NCBI GenBank assembly: GCA_023425645.1
Contig: JAFACG010000042.1
Span: 1-64,000, forward strand
DNA length: 64,000 bases
Direction of reading: 5' to 3'
DNA from: Pseudomonadota bacterium
GTDB taxonomy: Bacteria; Pseudomonadota; Gammaproteobacteria; Burkholderiales; Burkholderiaceae_B
Part shown: piece by piece, positions 55,572-64,000 of the stretch
Layout of the letters: each line of letters starts with the position of its first letter
How positions within the stretch are numbered: position 1 is the first letter of the stretch
Program-made: the position numbers and the translations under genes
Notes under the pieces: generated by a model
What the model was told of the DNA's origin: nothing
What the model saw: the letters and a program-made list of their open reading frames with translations, nothing else
The model's database searches: none

Positions 55572-58043
55572 ATGGCAGTCTTGAGGCATCGTCTGACGGC
55601 ATTGTTTGAACCCCGCTCGGTGCTGGTGGTCTCGACCCTGCCTTTGCCCATTCTGCGCGAGGAGCCGGCGCGCCTGGCCGGGCGCATCACCCAGGCTGCG
55701 ATCAGCGCGACCGAGGTGCGCGTACCCGACCGGCTGGAGGGGCTGACCGGCACGCAGCGCCTGGACCTGGCGCTGGTCTGCATCGCGCCCGATCGCCTGC
55801 CGCAGGCGCTGGACGCCATCCGTGCGCACAAGCCGCGCGTGGTGGTCATCCTGCCCTCCGACCTGTCTTCCCAGGATCCGCTGGAGGACATGGTTTACGC
55901 CCGCTCCTGGGCGCGCATCAATGATTGCCTGGTGCTGGGCCCGCGCGCCTTCGGCGTGCAGCGGCCGCACCTGGGCATCAACCTCAGCCACGAGCCGCAG
56001 ATGGCCCTGGCCGGACGGGTGGCGCTGGTTTCCCAGTCGCGTTCCATCACTTCCGCCCTGATGGACTGGGCCGAGGACGTCAGCCTGGGCTTTTCCGCCA
56101 TTGTCTCGGTGGGGGACGAGGCCGTCGTGGACGTGCCCGAAGTGCTGCACTACCTGGCCATGGATCCGCGCACGGACAGTATCGCCCTGTACCTGGAACA
56201 CACGCCGGCCTCGCGCCGCTTCACCAGCGCATTGCATGCCGTGGCGGCGGTCAAGCCGGTGGTGGTGCTGAAGGTGGGCGGCCAGTGCCAGCAGGGCGAA
56301 GCCCACGAGGCCGTCTTCAATGCATTGATGCGGCGCGTGGGGGCGGTGCGCATCCGGTATTTCGTGCAGTTGTTTTCCGCCCTGAAGGTGCTGGTCTATA
56401 CGCGCCGCCCCAAGGGCCGGCGCATCGCCCTGTTTTCCAATGGCAACGGCGCCGCCCAGCTGGCCCTGGACGTGCTGGGGCCCGACGCCGCCGTCTCCTG
56501 CCCGGAGCTGGCGCCCGCCACGCAGCGCGCTCTGGAAAATTTGCTGGTGCCGGGCGACCAGCCCCAGAATCCGGTGGTCACCTTCGCGCCGCTGACGCCC
56601 ATGCGCATCGATTCGGTGGTCTCCACCCTGCTGGACGACGCGGACATCGACGGGGTCCTGGTGCTGCTGACGCCCGACCCTCTATCGGACATGCAGGCGG
56701 TCTCGCGCCAGCTGGCCATGCTGTCGGCCAGCGCGCGCAAACCCATCATCACCTGCCTGATCGGCGATGCGGACATGCGGCCTCTGCGCCATCTGCTCGA
56801 CGGCGTGGGCACGCCGGCCTTCCGCACGCCGGACACCGCCGCCAACGCCTTCGACCTGCTGGCGCGCTATCACTACAACCAGCACCTGTCGCAGCAGACC
56901 CTGCCGCCGCTGCCCCTGGGCACGCTGCCCGAGGTCGAGCCGGCGCGCGCCCTGGTCAGCGAGATCCAGAGCGAGCGCCGCCAGCCCACGCAAGAGGAGT
57001 GTCGCGACCTGCTGCGCTATTTCCACGTGCCGGTGGTGGACCTGCGCGTCACGAGCGATCAGGGTCTGCCGGACCCCGACCTGCCACCCATGGGGATCCG
57101 CTTCGAGACCGACGACAAGCTGGGGCCCTATGTGGTGTTCGGCGCGGCCGGCCACGAGGGTTGGCTGTCCGCCACCTACCCGGCGGTGGAGCTGCCGCCC
57201 CTGAATCGCTACCTGGCCCGCCAGCTGGTGGAGCGCAGCCCTTTGTGGCGCAAGATGCTGTCCTCGCGCTTGACGCCGCTGGTGCTGACGCAATTGCTGC
57301 AGACGCTCGAGCGCCTGTCCGACCTGATGAGCGAGCTGCCCGGCGTGAGCGGCGTGGCGCTGGACCCGCTGATGGCCGGCGACAACAGCCTGTACATCCA
57401 GAGCATCAAGATCACCCTGAGCAGCCAGTCCATGCTGGTGCTGCCCGAGACGGCGGGCTACCGCCACATGGCCATCCACCCCTATCCGCGCCATCTGATC
57501 GAACGGCGCCAGTTCCAGGACGGGCAGCGCTGGACGCTGCGTCCCATCCGGCCCGAGGACGCCGAGGCCCTGCAGGCCTTCATGCGCGGCCTTTCGGACG
57601 AAACCCGCTACATGCGTTTCGTGTCCATGTTGCGCGAGCTGACCCCGCGCATGCTGTCGCGCTATACCCGCATCGACTATGACCGGGAACTGGCGCTGAT
57701 CGCCACCGTGCGCTCGCCCAACCCGGACAATCGCAACCACCCGCGCGACGAGATCATCGGCTTCGCCCACTATCTGCGCAACGCCGACGGCCGGGGGGCC
57801 GAGTACGCCCTGGTCATCGGCGACGCCTGGCAGCGGCGGGGCCTGGGGCTGACCTTGATGCAGGCCCTGATCCAGGCGGCGTCCGAGCAGGGCCTGACCT
57901 ACATCGACGGTTACGTGCTGGCCTCCAATTCGCCCATGCAGGCTTTGATGAAGCGCCTGGGCTTTCAGAATGACCCGGATCCCGAGGACCCCAGCATGCG
58001 GCGGGTCTGGCTGGACCTGGGAGAGACGCGCCGCTCGGATTGA
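55572..58043 (+). CDS. PatZ-like protein: NDP-forming acyl-CoA synthetase domains plus GNAT
   Basis: 823 aa. N-terminal CoA-binding Rossmann domain (~5-120), succinyl-CoA-ligase-like domains to ~440 (VALVSQSRSITSALMDWAED, SVGDEAVVDVPEVLHYL), a shortened, degenerate ATP-grasp-like segment to ~640, and a C-terminal GNAT (~650-815: LRPIRPEDAEALQAFMRGLSDETRYMRFV ... QRRGLGLTLMQALIQAA). This is the order of E. coli PatZ/YfiQ and Salmonella Pat, protein lysine acetyltransferases that inactivate acetyl-CoA synthetase. The start is the ATG at 55572 with GGAG upstream. Confidence 0.88.
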   Translation: MAVLRHRLTALFEPRSVLVVSTLPLPILREEPARLAGRITQAAISATEVRVPDRLEGLTGTQRLDLALVCIAPDRLPQALDAIRAHKPRVVVILPSDLSSQDPLEDMVYARSWARINDCLVLGPRAFGVQRPHLGINLSHEPQMALAGRVALVSQSRSITSALMDWAEDVSLGFSAIVSVGDEAVVDVPEVLHYLAMDPRTDSIALYLEHTPASRRFTSALHAVAAVKPVVVLKVGGQCQQGEAHEAVFNALMRRVGAVRIRYFVQLFSALKVLVYTRRPKGRRIALFSNGNGAAQLALDVLGPDAAVSCPELAPATQRALENLLVPGDQPQNPVVTFAPLTPMRIDSVVSTLLDDADIDGVLVLLTPDPLSDMQAVSRQLAMLSASARKPIITCLIGDADMRPLRHLLDGVGTPAFRTPDTAANAFDLLARYHYNQHLSQQTLPPLPLGTLPEVEPARALVSEIQSERRQPTQEECRDLLRYFHVPVVDLRVTSDQGLPDPDLPPMGIRFETDDKLGPYVVFGAAGHEGWLSATYPAVELPPLNRYLARQLVERSPLWRKMLSSRLTPLVLTQLLQTLERLSDLMSELPGVSGVALDPLMAGDNSLYIQSIKITLSSQSMLVLPETAGYRHMAIHPYPRHLIERRQFQDGQRWTLRPIRPEDAEALQAFMRGLSDETRYMRFVSMLRELTPRMLSRYTRIDYDRELALIATVRSPNPDNRNHPRDEIIGFAHYLRNADGRGAEYALVIGDAWQRRGLGLTLMQALIQAASEQGLTYIDGYVLASNSPMQALMKRLGFQNDPDPEDPSMRRVWLDLGETRRSD

Positions 58044-58056
58044 GCCTGCGCGAGTC

Positions 58057-58090
58057 GAAAAAAAACGCCGCTGTGACCAGCGGCGTTCTG
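58057..58090 (-). terminator. Intrinsic terminator after esterase gene
   Basis: AACGCCGCT/AGCGGCGTT arms with a GTGACC loop, followed on minus by TTTTTTTT. It may also serve the convergent plus gene weakly. Confidence 0.88.
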
Positions 58091-58107
58091 CTTGAGCGTC
58101 CGTCGTT

Positions 58108-58776
58108 CTAGCGCAGCACGTTGCGCAGGAACTCGCCGATGGCGGCGATTTCGTCCGGACAGACGGCGTGCGGCATGGGGTAGGTGTGCCACTGGACGGC
58201 ATAGCCCAGGGACTGGAGCTGCTCGCGGCTGGCTTCGGCGCGGCTGATCTGCACGACCGGGTCCATGATGCCGTGCGCCATGAAGATGGGCGTGTTCTGG
58301 TTGGCCGGATGGCGCTCGGCCGCCACCGAGCCCGCCAGGGGCAGGTAGCCCGACAGGCAGACCATGCCCGCCAGGCGTTCGGGCAGGCGCAGGCCGGTCT
58401 GCAGCGTCATGGCGCAGCCCTGCGAGAAGCCGGCCAGCACGATGCGTTCGGTGGGGATGCCGCGCGCGTTCTCGCGGGCGATCAGGTTCTGCACCTCGGT
58501 CTGGGAGTGGCGCAGGCCGTTCTCGTCTTCGCGGCGCACCAGGTCGGCCACGTAGATGTCGTACCAGGAGCGCATGGCCATGCCGCCATTGATGGTGACG
58601 GGCTGGACGGGAGCATGAGGGAAGATGAACCGGATGGGCGGGGCGGCTTCCAGGCCCAGCTCGGGGACGATGGGCGCGAAGTCGTGGCCATCGGCGCCCA
58701 GGCCGTGCAGCCAGATGACGGCGTGCTGCGGATTGAGGCCGGTTTCAATTTCAATCGACTCAAGCAGGGGATTCAT
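58108..58776 (-). CDS. Carboxylesterase/phospholipase-type alpha/beta hydrolase
   Basis: 222 aa. Oxyanion motif [13 protein letters not shown], nucleophile elbow GFSQG (Ser118), acid in HGIMDPVV and His in YPMPHAVCP. This fits the carboxylesterase/lysophospholipase (EstB, acyl-protein-thioesterase-like) family. It overlaps darP by four bases (ATGA), so both are translated together. Confidence 0.93.
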   Translation of the reverse strand: MNPLLESIEIETGLNPQHAVIWLHGLGADGHDFAPIVPELGLEAAPPIRFIFPHAPVQPVTINGGMAMRSWYDIYVADLVRREDENGLRHSQTEVQNLIARENARGIPTERIVLAGFSQGCAMTLQTGLRLPERLAGMVCLSGYLPLAGSVAAERHPANQNTPIFMAHGIMDPVVQISRAEASREQLQSLGYAVQWHTYPMPHAVCPDEIAAIGEFLRNVLR

Positions 58777-59321
58777 GGGGACTCCGAAAGGTCAACCAGG
58801 GTCTTGATGTACTGGTACAGGGCGCGGTAGTGTTTGCGCTGCGGATCCTGACCGGGCATCAGTGTCTCATTTTTCTGTGACTCTTTGCGGGCGGCTCGTA
58901 TCAGCGTGCGAAGCTGCTGGATATCGGCGCCGGGGAATTCGTTCATGAATTCGGTCAGGGCGTCGTCGCTGCGCAACAGCAGGTCGCGCAGCGCCTCCAG
59001 CCGGTGCATGGCCTGGGTCTGCTCCCGGGAACCGTTCTCCCAGACGTCCAGTTGCTGCAGGATGGGTTCGGGGTCGACCTGGCGCATAAGCTTACCGACA
59101 AAGTGAATTTGCCGGCGGCGGCCTTCCCGGGCTGTAATGCGTTTGGCTTCCTTGATGGCGATCAGCAGCCGCTCGTCCAGCTGGAGCTGCTTGAGCCTGT
59201 CGTCGGAGAGCTCGATCAGTCGTTTGCCCAGGTCCAGCAGGGCATGCATTTCACGTTTGACCTGCGATTTGCTGGGCCGATCGTATCCGTTTTCGTCGAT
59301 TTCAGTGCGTGGGCGGGACAT
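58773..59321 (-). CDS. darP: DarP/YjgA ribosome-assembly factor
   Basis: 182 aa, highly charged helical protein of the DUF615 family: [37 protein letters not shown], then [14 protein letters not shown]. In E. coli it associates with late 50S precursors. Divergent from pmbA, the usual neighbour in proteobacteria. Confidence 0.95.
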   Translation of the reverse strand: MSRPRTEIDENGYDRPSKSQVKREMHALLDLGKRLIELSDDRLKQLQLDERLLIAIKEAKRITAREGRRRQIHFVGKLMRQVDPEPILQQLDVWENGSREQTQAMHRLEALRDLLLRSDDALTEFMNEFPGADIQQLRTLIRAARKESQKNETLMPGQDPQRKHYRALYQYIKTLVDLSESP

Positions 59322-59383
59322 AAAGAGTGAAAAAGATTGTCGCCAATTGGCTATGATAACCGCCTAACCCTGAAAGAGTAGCA

Positions 59384-60751
59384 ATGAGTCAACGAACTAT
59401 TTCCCAATTGGCTATCAGCGCCAACCAGTTCCAGTTCTGCGAACTGGTGGACGAAGCGCTGCGTCACGCCAGCAAGCTTGGCGCCAGCGACGCAGCGGTG
59501 GATATTTCCGAGAACAAGGGCCTGGCCGTGTCCGTGCGCCAGCGGGAACTGGAGACCGTCGAGCAGACGCAGGATCGTTCCCTGGGCGTGACCGTCTTCG
59601 CCGGCCAGCGCAGCGGCTCGGCATCGACGTCGGATTTTTCGCTCAAGGCTCTGCGCGAGACCGTGGAGGCGGCCTGGCACATCGCCCGCTACACGGCCGA
59701 GGACCCGTTCGCGGGCCTGCCTGAAAAAGACATGCTGGCCCTGGAGTACCCGGACCTGCAGCTGCATCACCCCTGGCTGCTGGATGCGGACCAGGCGACC
59801 CGCCTGGCCATCCGCGCCGAGCAGGCGGCGCTGGACCTGAGCCCGCTGGTCAGCAATTCGGAAGGCGCCTCGGTCGATACCGTGGAAGGCCATTTCGTCA
59901 TGGGCAACAGCCGCGGCTTTCTGGGAGGCTATCCCTACAGCCGGCACTCCATCAGCGTCAGCCCCATCGTGGGCAAGGGCGATCGCATGCACCGCGACTA
60001 CTGGTACAGCACCTCGCGCGATCCCCACCGCCTCTCCAGCCCCGAGTCCGTGGGCCGCTACGCCGCCGAACGCACCTTGTCGCGCCTGTCGGCGCGCCGC
60101 ATTCCGACGGGCCGCTACCCGGTGCTGTTCGAGGCGCCGCTGGCCGTGGGCCTGCTCGGTTCGCTGGTGCAGGCCACCAGCGGCTCGGCCCTGTACCGCA
60201 AGACCTCCTTCCTGCTGGATTCGCTGGGCAAGTCCGTGCTGGCCAAGCATATCGACGTGGTCGAGCGCCCGCATCTGGCCGGCGCCATGGGCAGCGCGCC
60301 ATTCGATGCGGAGGGCGTGCGCACGCGCGATCGCGACGTGGTGCGCGGCGGCGTGCTCAAGGGTTATTTCCTGTCTTCCTACACGGGCCGCAAGCTGGGC
60401 ATGCCGTCCACCGGCAATGCCGGCGGATCGCACAACCTGCTGCTGAGCTCGCGCCTGACGCGCCCCGAGGATGACCTGGACGCGATGCTGCGCAAGATGG
60501 ATCGCGGCCTGCTCGTCACCGAGCTGATCGGCCAGGGCATCAACTACCTGACGGGCGACTACTCGCGCGGCGCCTTCGGCTACTGGGTGGAGAACGGCCA
60601 GATCCAGCACGCGGTGGAGGAAATCACCATCGCCGGCAATCTGGCCGACATGTTCGCCCAGATCGTGGCGGTGGGCGCCGACACCTTCGGACGCGGCTCC
60701 AAGAGCACCGGCTCCATCCTGATCGAGCAGATGTCGGTGGCCGGCTCCTGA
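59384..60751 (+). CDS. pmbA: TldE/PmbA metalloprotease subunit
   Basis: 455 aa. PmbA/TldE, partner of TldD in the heterodimeric protease that matures microcin B17 and degrades CcdA in E. coli. N-terminal region NQFQFCELVDEALRHASKLGASDAAVDISENKGLAVSVRQRELETVEQTQD; the C-terminal GSxNLLL-type segment (GGSHNLLLSSRLT) and GQGINYLTGDYSRGAFGYWVENG are conserved. The PmbA subunit lacks the HExxxH zinc site, which lies in TldD. tldD is not in this window. Confidence 0.95.
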   Translation: MSQRTISQLAISANQFQFCELVDEALRHASKLGASDAAVDISENKGLAVSVRQRELETVEQTQDRSLGVTVFAGQRSGSASTSDFSLKALRETVEAAWHIARYTAEDPFAGLPEKDMLALEYPDLQLHHPWLLDADQATRLAIRAEQAALDLSPLVSNSEGASVDTVEGHFVMGNSRGFLGGYPYSRHSISVSPIVGKGDRMHRDYWYSTSRDPHRLSSPESVGRYAAERTLSRLSARRIPTGRYPVLFEAPLAVGLLGSLVQATSGSALYRKTSFLLDSLGKSVLAKHIDVVERPHLAGAMGSAPFDAEGVRTRDRDVVRGGVLKGYFLSSYTGRKLGMPSTGNAGGSHNLLLSSRLTRPEDDLDAMLRKMDRGLLVTELIGQGINYLTGDYSRGAFGYWVENGQIQHAVEEITIAGNLADMFAQIVAVGADTFGRGSKSTGSILIEQMSVAGS

Positions 60752-60798
60752 GGCCGTACCGCACGGCGCCCCGTGCGCCGGAGCGCTCCCGCACCTTG

Positions 60799-60840
60799 TC
60801 CGCGCTGCGTCCGCGCTGCGCCCGCACTGCGTCCGCACTT
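60799..60840. repeat. Tandem 11-bp imperfect repeat, about four units
   Basis: Units TCCGCGCTGCG, TCCGCGCTGCG, CCCGCACTGCG and a partial TCCGCACTT. It lies between pmbA and the TRAP gene. Strand-slippage product; no function evident. Confidence 0.75.
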
Positions 60841-60890
60841 AATTTCACGGGCGGGTCGCCGTTATGACGGGGTTGCGGGATAATCCCGGT

Positions 60891-60910
60891 CCCGCTGGGC
60901 CCCGCTGGGC
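60891..60910. repeat. Perfect 10-bp direct duplication
   Basis: CCCGCTGGGC occurs twice back to back, in the upstream region of the TRAP binding-protein gene. Confidence 0.7.
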
Positions 60911-60985
60911 TGTGCGCCAGTGTAATATCCTTAGCACAAAAAAACATTTCCCAATGATCGTCGAACGCCCACAAGGAGGTTTTTC

Positions 60986-62089
60986 ATGCAGCGTCGCTCG
61001 TTCCTGAAAAAGGCAGGCCTTGGCGCCGTGGCCGGCAGTGCCGCCATCGCCGCTCCTGCCATTGCTCAGAGCAATCCCAAAGTCAACTGGAAGCTGACGT
61101 CCACCTACGGACCAGCCACGCCGGCCCTGTTCTCCACCGCCCAGGCATTCTGCAAGATGATTGAAGAGGCGACGGACGGCAACTTCAGCATCCGCCTGTA
61201 TCCCGCCGGCGAGATCGTTCCAGGCTTTGGCGTGATGGACGCCGTGAGCAACGGTACCGTGGAATGCGGCCAGACCGCCTCCTACTACTACTATGGCAAG
61301 GACCCCTCCTTCAGTTTCGACACGGCCGTGCCGTTCGGCCTGAACGCCCGCCAGATGAACGCCTGGATGCAGGAAGGCAACGGCACCAAGCTGCTGCGCG
61401 AGCTGTTCGCCACCCGCAACATCATCAACTTCGCCTTCGGCAACACCGGCACCCAGATGGGCGGCTGGTACCGCAAGGAAATCAATTCGCTCGAAGACCT
61501 GAAGGGCCTGAAGATGCGTACCGCCGGGTTTGCGGGCGAAGTGTTGGCCCGCATGGGCGTGGTGCCCCAGCAGGTGCCGCCCGGCGACATCTATCCCTCG
61601 CTGGAAAAGGGCACGCTGGACGCCGTGGAATTCGTCGGCCCCGTGGACGATGAAAAACTGGGCTTCCAGAAAGTGGCCAAGTACTACTACTACCCCGGCT
61701 GGTGGGAAGGTTCGGCCCAGGTGTCGCTGTACGTGAACGATGCCGCCTTCAAGGCCCTGCCCAAGCAGTACCAGTCCCTGATCGAGACCGCCTCGCGCGC
61801 CGCCGGCGAGCGCATGATCGCCCAGTACGACGCCCAGAGCCCCGCCGCCCTGCGCCGCCTGATCGCCAGCGGCGCCGTGCTCAAGGCCTTCCCGCGCGAC
61901 GTCATGGACGAGTCCTTCAAGACCGCCAATGTGCTGTACAAGGAATTCTGCGACAAGGACCCCATGTTCAAGAAGATCCACGACGACTACATGGGTTTCC
62001 GCGACGCCATCGTGCCCTGGTTCCGCGTGGCTGAAGGTTCCTACGACAATTACCTGGGCATCGCCCTGGCCAACCAGAAAAAGGGTTGA
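60986..62089 (+). CDS. TRAP transporter DctP-family substrate-binding protein, orphan
   Basis: 367 aa periplasmic binding protein. Tat-type signal: MQRRSFLKKAGLGAVAGSAAIAAPAIA. DctP signatures: LAEMIEEATDGNFSIRLYPAGEIVPGFGVMDAVSNGTVECGQTASYYYYG, ending region RTAGFAGEVLARMGVVPQQVP. AAGGAGG Shine-Dalgarno. Such proteins often bind 2-oxo or C4-dicarboxylic acids, but the ligand is unknown. No DctQ/DctM genes lie beside it, so it must use a transporter encoded elsewhere. Subfamily resembles the YiaO/TakP type for 2-oxo acids. Confidence 0.9.
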   Translation: MQRRSFLKKAGLGAVAGSAAIAAPAIAQSNPKVNWKLTSTYGPATPALFSTAQAFCKMIEEATDGNFSIRLYPAGEIVPGFGVMDAVSNGTVECGQTASYYYYGKDPSFSFDTAVPFGLNARQMNAWMQEGNGTKLLRELFATRNIINFAFGNTGTQMGGWYRKEINSLEDLKGLKMRTAGFAGEVLARMGVVPQQVPPGDIYPSLEKGTLDAVEFVGPVDDEKLGFQKVAKYYYYPGWWEGSAQVSLYVNDAAFKALPKQYQSLIETASRAAGERMIAQYDAQSPAALRRLIASGAVLKAFPRDVMDESFKTANVLYKEFCDKDPMFKKIHDDYMGFRDAIVPWFRVAEGSYDNYLGIALANQKKG

Positions 62090-62127
62090 TCCCTGCGCGC
62101 CGCGTCCGCGGCGCTTTTCCGGGCCAA

Positions 62128-62159
62128 AGCCCTTCCCGCGTCAGGGGAAGGGCTTTTTT
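62128..62159 (+). terminator. Intrinsic terminator after TRAP gene
   Basis: AAGCCCTTCCC/GGGAAGGGCTT arms with a short loop, followed by TTTT; strong rho-independent terminator. Confidence 0.92.
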
Positions 62160-62188
62160 CTGGCCTCTTTGCCCTGTTTGCCGAAAAA

Positions 62189-62344
62189 CCCTGTGTATTT
62201 TCCGCTATTTATGTTATTATAGCGAGCTATTTGGCAAAAAATGCACGGGCGGAACATAACGTCTTGGCAGGGCCGGATAGGGCTGACCCGTACGTGGTGC
62301 GGGCGGCGCAATGGGGCAGGCATGTTGTTTGCCCTGTGTATTTT
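62189..62344 (+). repeat. Direct repeat CCCTGTGTATTTT flanking rplM leader
   Basis: The 13-base sequence occurs at 62189-62201 and 62332-62344, 143 bases apart, in the otherwise ORF-free leader of rplM. The second copy ends 18 bases before the ATG. Confidence 0.55.
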
Positions 62345-62362
62345 TCATATTTAGGAACCATC

Positions 62363-62791
62363 ATGAAGACCTTCGTGGCCAAGCCGCATGAAGTCAAACG
62401 TGACTGGTTTGTGATCGACGCTAAAGGCAAAGTCCTTGGTCGTGTGGCCAGCGAAGTCGCACGCCGTCTGCGTGGCAAGCACAAACCCGAATACACCCCT
62501 CACGTTGATACGGGCGATTACATCATCATTATCAATGCCGCTGAAATTGCCGTGACCGGCAACAAGGCGCAGGATAAGAAATACTATCGCCACTCCAACT
62601 TCCCAGGCGGTATTTACGAAACCAATTTCCAAACCATGCAAGAGCGCTTCCCCGGCCGTGCCATCGAAAAGGCCGTCAAGGGCATGCTGCCAAAGGGCCC
62701 CCTGGGCTACGCCATGGCCAAGAAACTGAAGGTTTACGCTGGTGCCGAGCATCCTCACAGTGCTCAACAGCCTAAAACTCTGGACATCTAA
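62363..62791 (+). CDS. rplM: 50S ribosomal protein L13
   Basis: 142 aa, the standard length. [59 protein letters not shown] is the conserved N-terminal half. The frame runs open to 62231, but the ATG at 62363 aligns with all homologs and has AGGAACC upstream. Nine bases before rpsI, universal partner. Confidence 0.98.
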   Translation: MKTFVAKPHEVKRDWFVIDAKGKVLGRVASEVARRLRGKHKPEYTPHVDTGDYIIIINAAEIAVTGNKAQDKKYYRHSNFPGGIYETNFQTMQERFPGRAIEKAVKGMLPKGPLGYAMAKKLKVYAGAEHPHSAQQPKTLDI

Positions 62792-62800
62792 GGATAGGTC

Positions 62801-63193
62801 ATGATCGGTAACTGGAATTACGGTACGGGCCGTCGCAAGACCTCCGTCGCTCGTGTCTTCATCAAGAAGGGTTCGGGCCAAATCGTGGTCAACGGCAAAC
62901 CCGTCGACGAATACTTCGCCCGCGAAACGGGTCGCATGATCGTGCGCCAGCCTCTGGTGCTGACCAATCATGTCGAATCGTTCGACATCAAGATCAACGT
63001 GCACGGCGGCGGCGAAAGCGGCCAGGCCGGTGCCGTCCGTCACGGCATCACCCGCGCTCTGATCGACTACGACGAGTCCCTGAAGTCCGCCCTGAAACAG
63101 GCCGGCCTGGTGACCCGCGACGCCCGCGCCGTCGAGCGCAAGAAAGTCGGTCTGCACAAGGCACGTCGCCGCAAGCAGTTCAGCAAGCGCTAA
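62801..63193 (+). CDS. rpsI: 30S ribosomal protein S9
   Basis: 130 aa. It begins [32 protein letters not shown] and ends in [11 protein letters not shown], the basic tail that reaches the P site tRNA. Followed by a strong terminator. Confidence 0.98.
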   Translation: MIGNWNYGTGRRKTSVARVFIKKGSGQIVVNGKPVDEYFARETGRMIVRQPLVLTNHVESFDIKINVHGGGESGQAGAVRHGITRALIDYDESLKSALKQAGLVTRDARAVERKKVGLHKARRRKQFSKR

Positions 63194-63221
63194 TCCGCTT
63201 CGCTGCCTGTCTGGCGCTCAG

Positions 63222-63246
63222 AAACCCCGGCCTCGGCCGGGGTTTT
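63222..63246 (+). terminator. Intrinsic terminator after rpsI
   Basis: AAACCCCGGCC/GGCCGGGGTTT arms around TC, followed by TTGTTT. Confidence 0.92.
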
Positions 63247-63348
63247 TGTTTGCCGGCTACATTTGTCCATGCGGCCGGCGCGCTTTGCGCCGGGACGGGC
63301 GGGGACTGCGGTAACATACGATTTTTGACCTCATATTCAGGAAAGTTC

Positions 63349-64000
63349 ATGGCTTCACACAGCGATACCCGGATCAAGGTAGGGATTGTCGGCGGCACGG
63401 GTTACACCGGGGTCGAGCTGCTGCGTCTGCTGTCCCAGCACCCTAACGTCGAACTGGTCGCCATCACCTCCCGCAAGGAGGACGGCGTGCCCGTCTCGGA
63501 CATGTATCCGAACCTGCGAGGCCACGTGGACCTGAAGTTCTCCACGCCTGAACAGGCCGGGCTGGAGCAGTGCGACGTCGTCTTCTTCGCCACGCCGCAC
63601 GGCGTGGCCATGAGTCAGGCGGAGCGCCTGCTGGAGGCGGGCGTGCGCATCATCGACCTGGCGGCGGACTTCCGCCTTCAGGACACCGATGTCTTCCAGA
63701 AGTGGTACAAGATGGAGCATGGCTGCCCGGACGTGTTGCGCCAATCGGCCTACGGCCTGCCCGAGCTGCTGCGCGACAAGATCGCCCAGTCCAAGGTCAT
63801 CGGCAATCCCGGCTGCTATCCCACCACGGTGCTGCTGGGCCTGGCCCCCTTGCTGGAAGGCGGCAAGAAACTGGTGGACACCGCCCACCTGATCGCCGAC
63901 TGCAAGTCCGGCGTGTCGGGCGCGGGCAAGGGCGCTTCGGTCCCCAACCTGTTCGCTGAGGCCAGCGACAACTTCAAGGCCTATGGCGTGGCCGGCCATC
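63349..64000 (+). CDS. argC: N-acetyl-gamma-glutamyl-phosphate reductase, 5' part
   Basis: 217 codons visible before the right edge. NADP-binding [10 protein letters not shown] (13-22), catalytic Cys156 in GNPGCYPTT, and [12 protein letters not shown]. Third step of arginine synthesis. Full proteins are about 310-350 aa, so roughly a third is missing. The start at 63349 has AGGAAAG upstream. Confidence 0.96.
   Translation, partial: MASHSDTRIKVGIVGGTGYTGVELLRLLSQHPNVELVAITSRKEDGVPVSDMYPNLRGHVDLKFSTPEQAGLEQCDVVFFATPHGVAMSQAERLLEAGVRIIDLAADFRLQDTDVFQKWYKMEHGCPDVLRQSAYGLPELLRDKIAQSKVIGNPGCYPTTVLLGLAPLLEGGKKLVDTAHLIADCKSGVSGAGKGASVPNLFAEASDNFKAYGVAGH

Overview
The window is GC-rich chromosomal DNA of a betaproteobacterium, most likely a member of the Alcaligenaceae (Burkholderiales; the Bordetella/Achromobacter/Alcaligenes neighbourhood). 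This rests on gene content and protein style: fused IorAB, a long class Ia NrdA with an ATP cone, an Ala/Lys-rich histone H1-like protein, the aroQ-accB-accC-prmA cluster, and the mpl-yqiA-rnb-tonB-aroE-mtgA cluster. The genus cannot be settled from the sequence alone. No tRNA, rRNA, CRISPR array or prophage was seen.

Layout. 1-220 holds the 5' end of an IS110-type transposase that runs off the left edge. 278-2340 is thiC under a TPP riboswitch. 2384-4108 is a small regulatory island: two tandem XRE-family repressor paralogs and an OmpR-like regulator with a degenerate receiver. 4255-8894 (minus) holds dadA, proB, obgE, rpmA and rplU. 9316-9773 holds two small stress-type genes (CsbD, DUF1328), facing argJ. 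11177-14083 holds a MarR regulator and a divergent aryl-CoA ligase, separated by an AT-rich block with long inverted repeats. 14151-16971 (minus) is hemL-thiE-thiD-like. 17106-19155 (plus) is rubredoxin-algH-ruvX-plsC. 19184-27782 (minus) is mpl-yqiA-rnb-tonB-aroE-mtgA-lptG-apaH, mixing cell-envelope, shikimate and RNA-decay functions. 27918-34606 (plus) is tlpA-aroQ-accB-accC-prmA-DUF3426-pfkB-slyB. 34688-36385 is a three-enzyme DNA-alkylation repair fusion, followed by a candidate structured RNA and yggT. 37402-42522 (minus) holds the H1-like gene and nrdB-nrdA with tandem NrdR boxes. 42809-46847 is iorAB with a divergent Lrp/AsnC regulator. 46948-49663 holds a lipoprotein, yaeQ and gltX. 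49716-55239 is a two-component system, a frameshifted outer-membrane protein gene and mgtA with a leader ORF. 55572-62089 holds a PatZ-like acetyltransferase, an esterase, darP, pmbA and an orphan TRAP binding protein. 62363-64000 holds rplM-rpsI and the 5' part of argC.

Most of the window is housekeeping. The best leads are: (1) the AlkA-Ada-AraC-MGMT fusion, in which all four zinc/acceptor cysteines of the N-Ada domain are replaced while its promoter carries a good Ada box; (2) the mgtA leader, with a strong Shine-Dalgarno, a 65-codon ORF ending in Lys-Pro-Pro-Pro, a GC hairpin and a T7 tract; (3) the duplicated XRE repressors with duplicated promoter DNA next to a phosphorylation-deficient-looking response regulator; (4) a 6S-like rod-shaped RNA candidate; (5) an AT-rich, inverted-repeat-bounded block between the MarR gene and its likely target; and (6) a ThiD homolog that has lost its anion-hole/cysteine motif.
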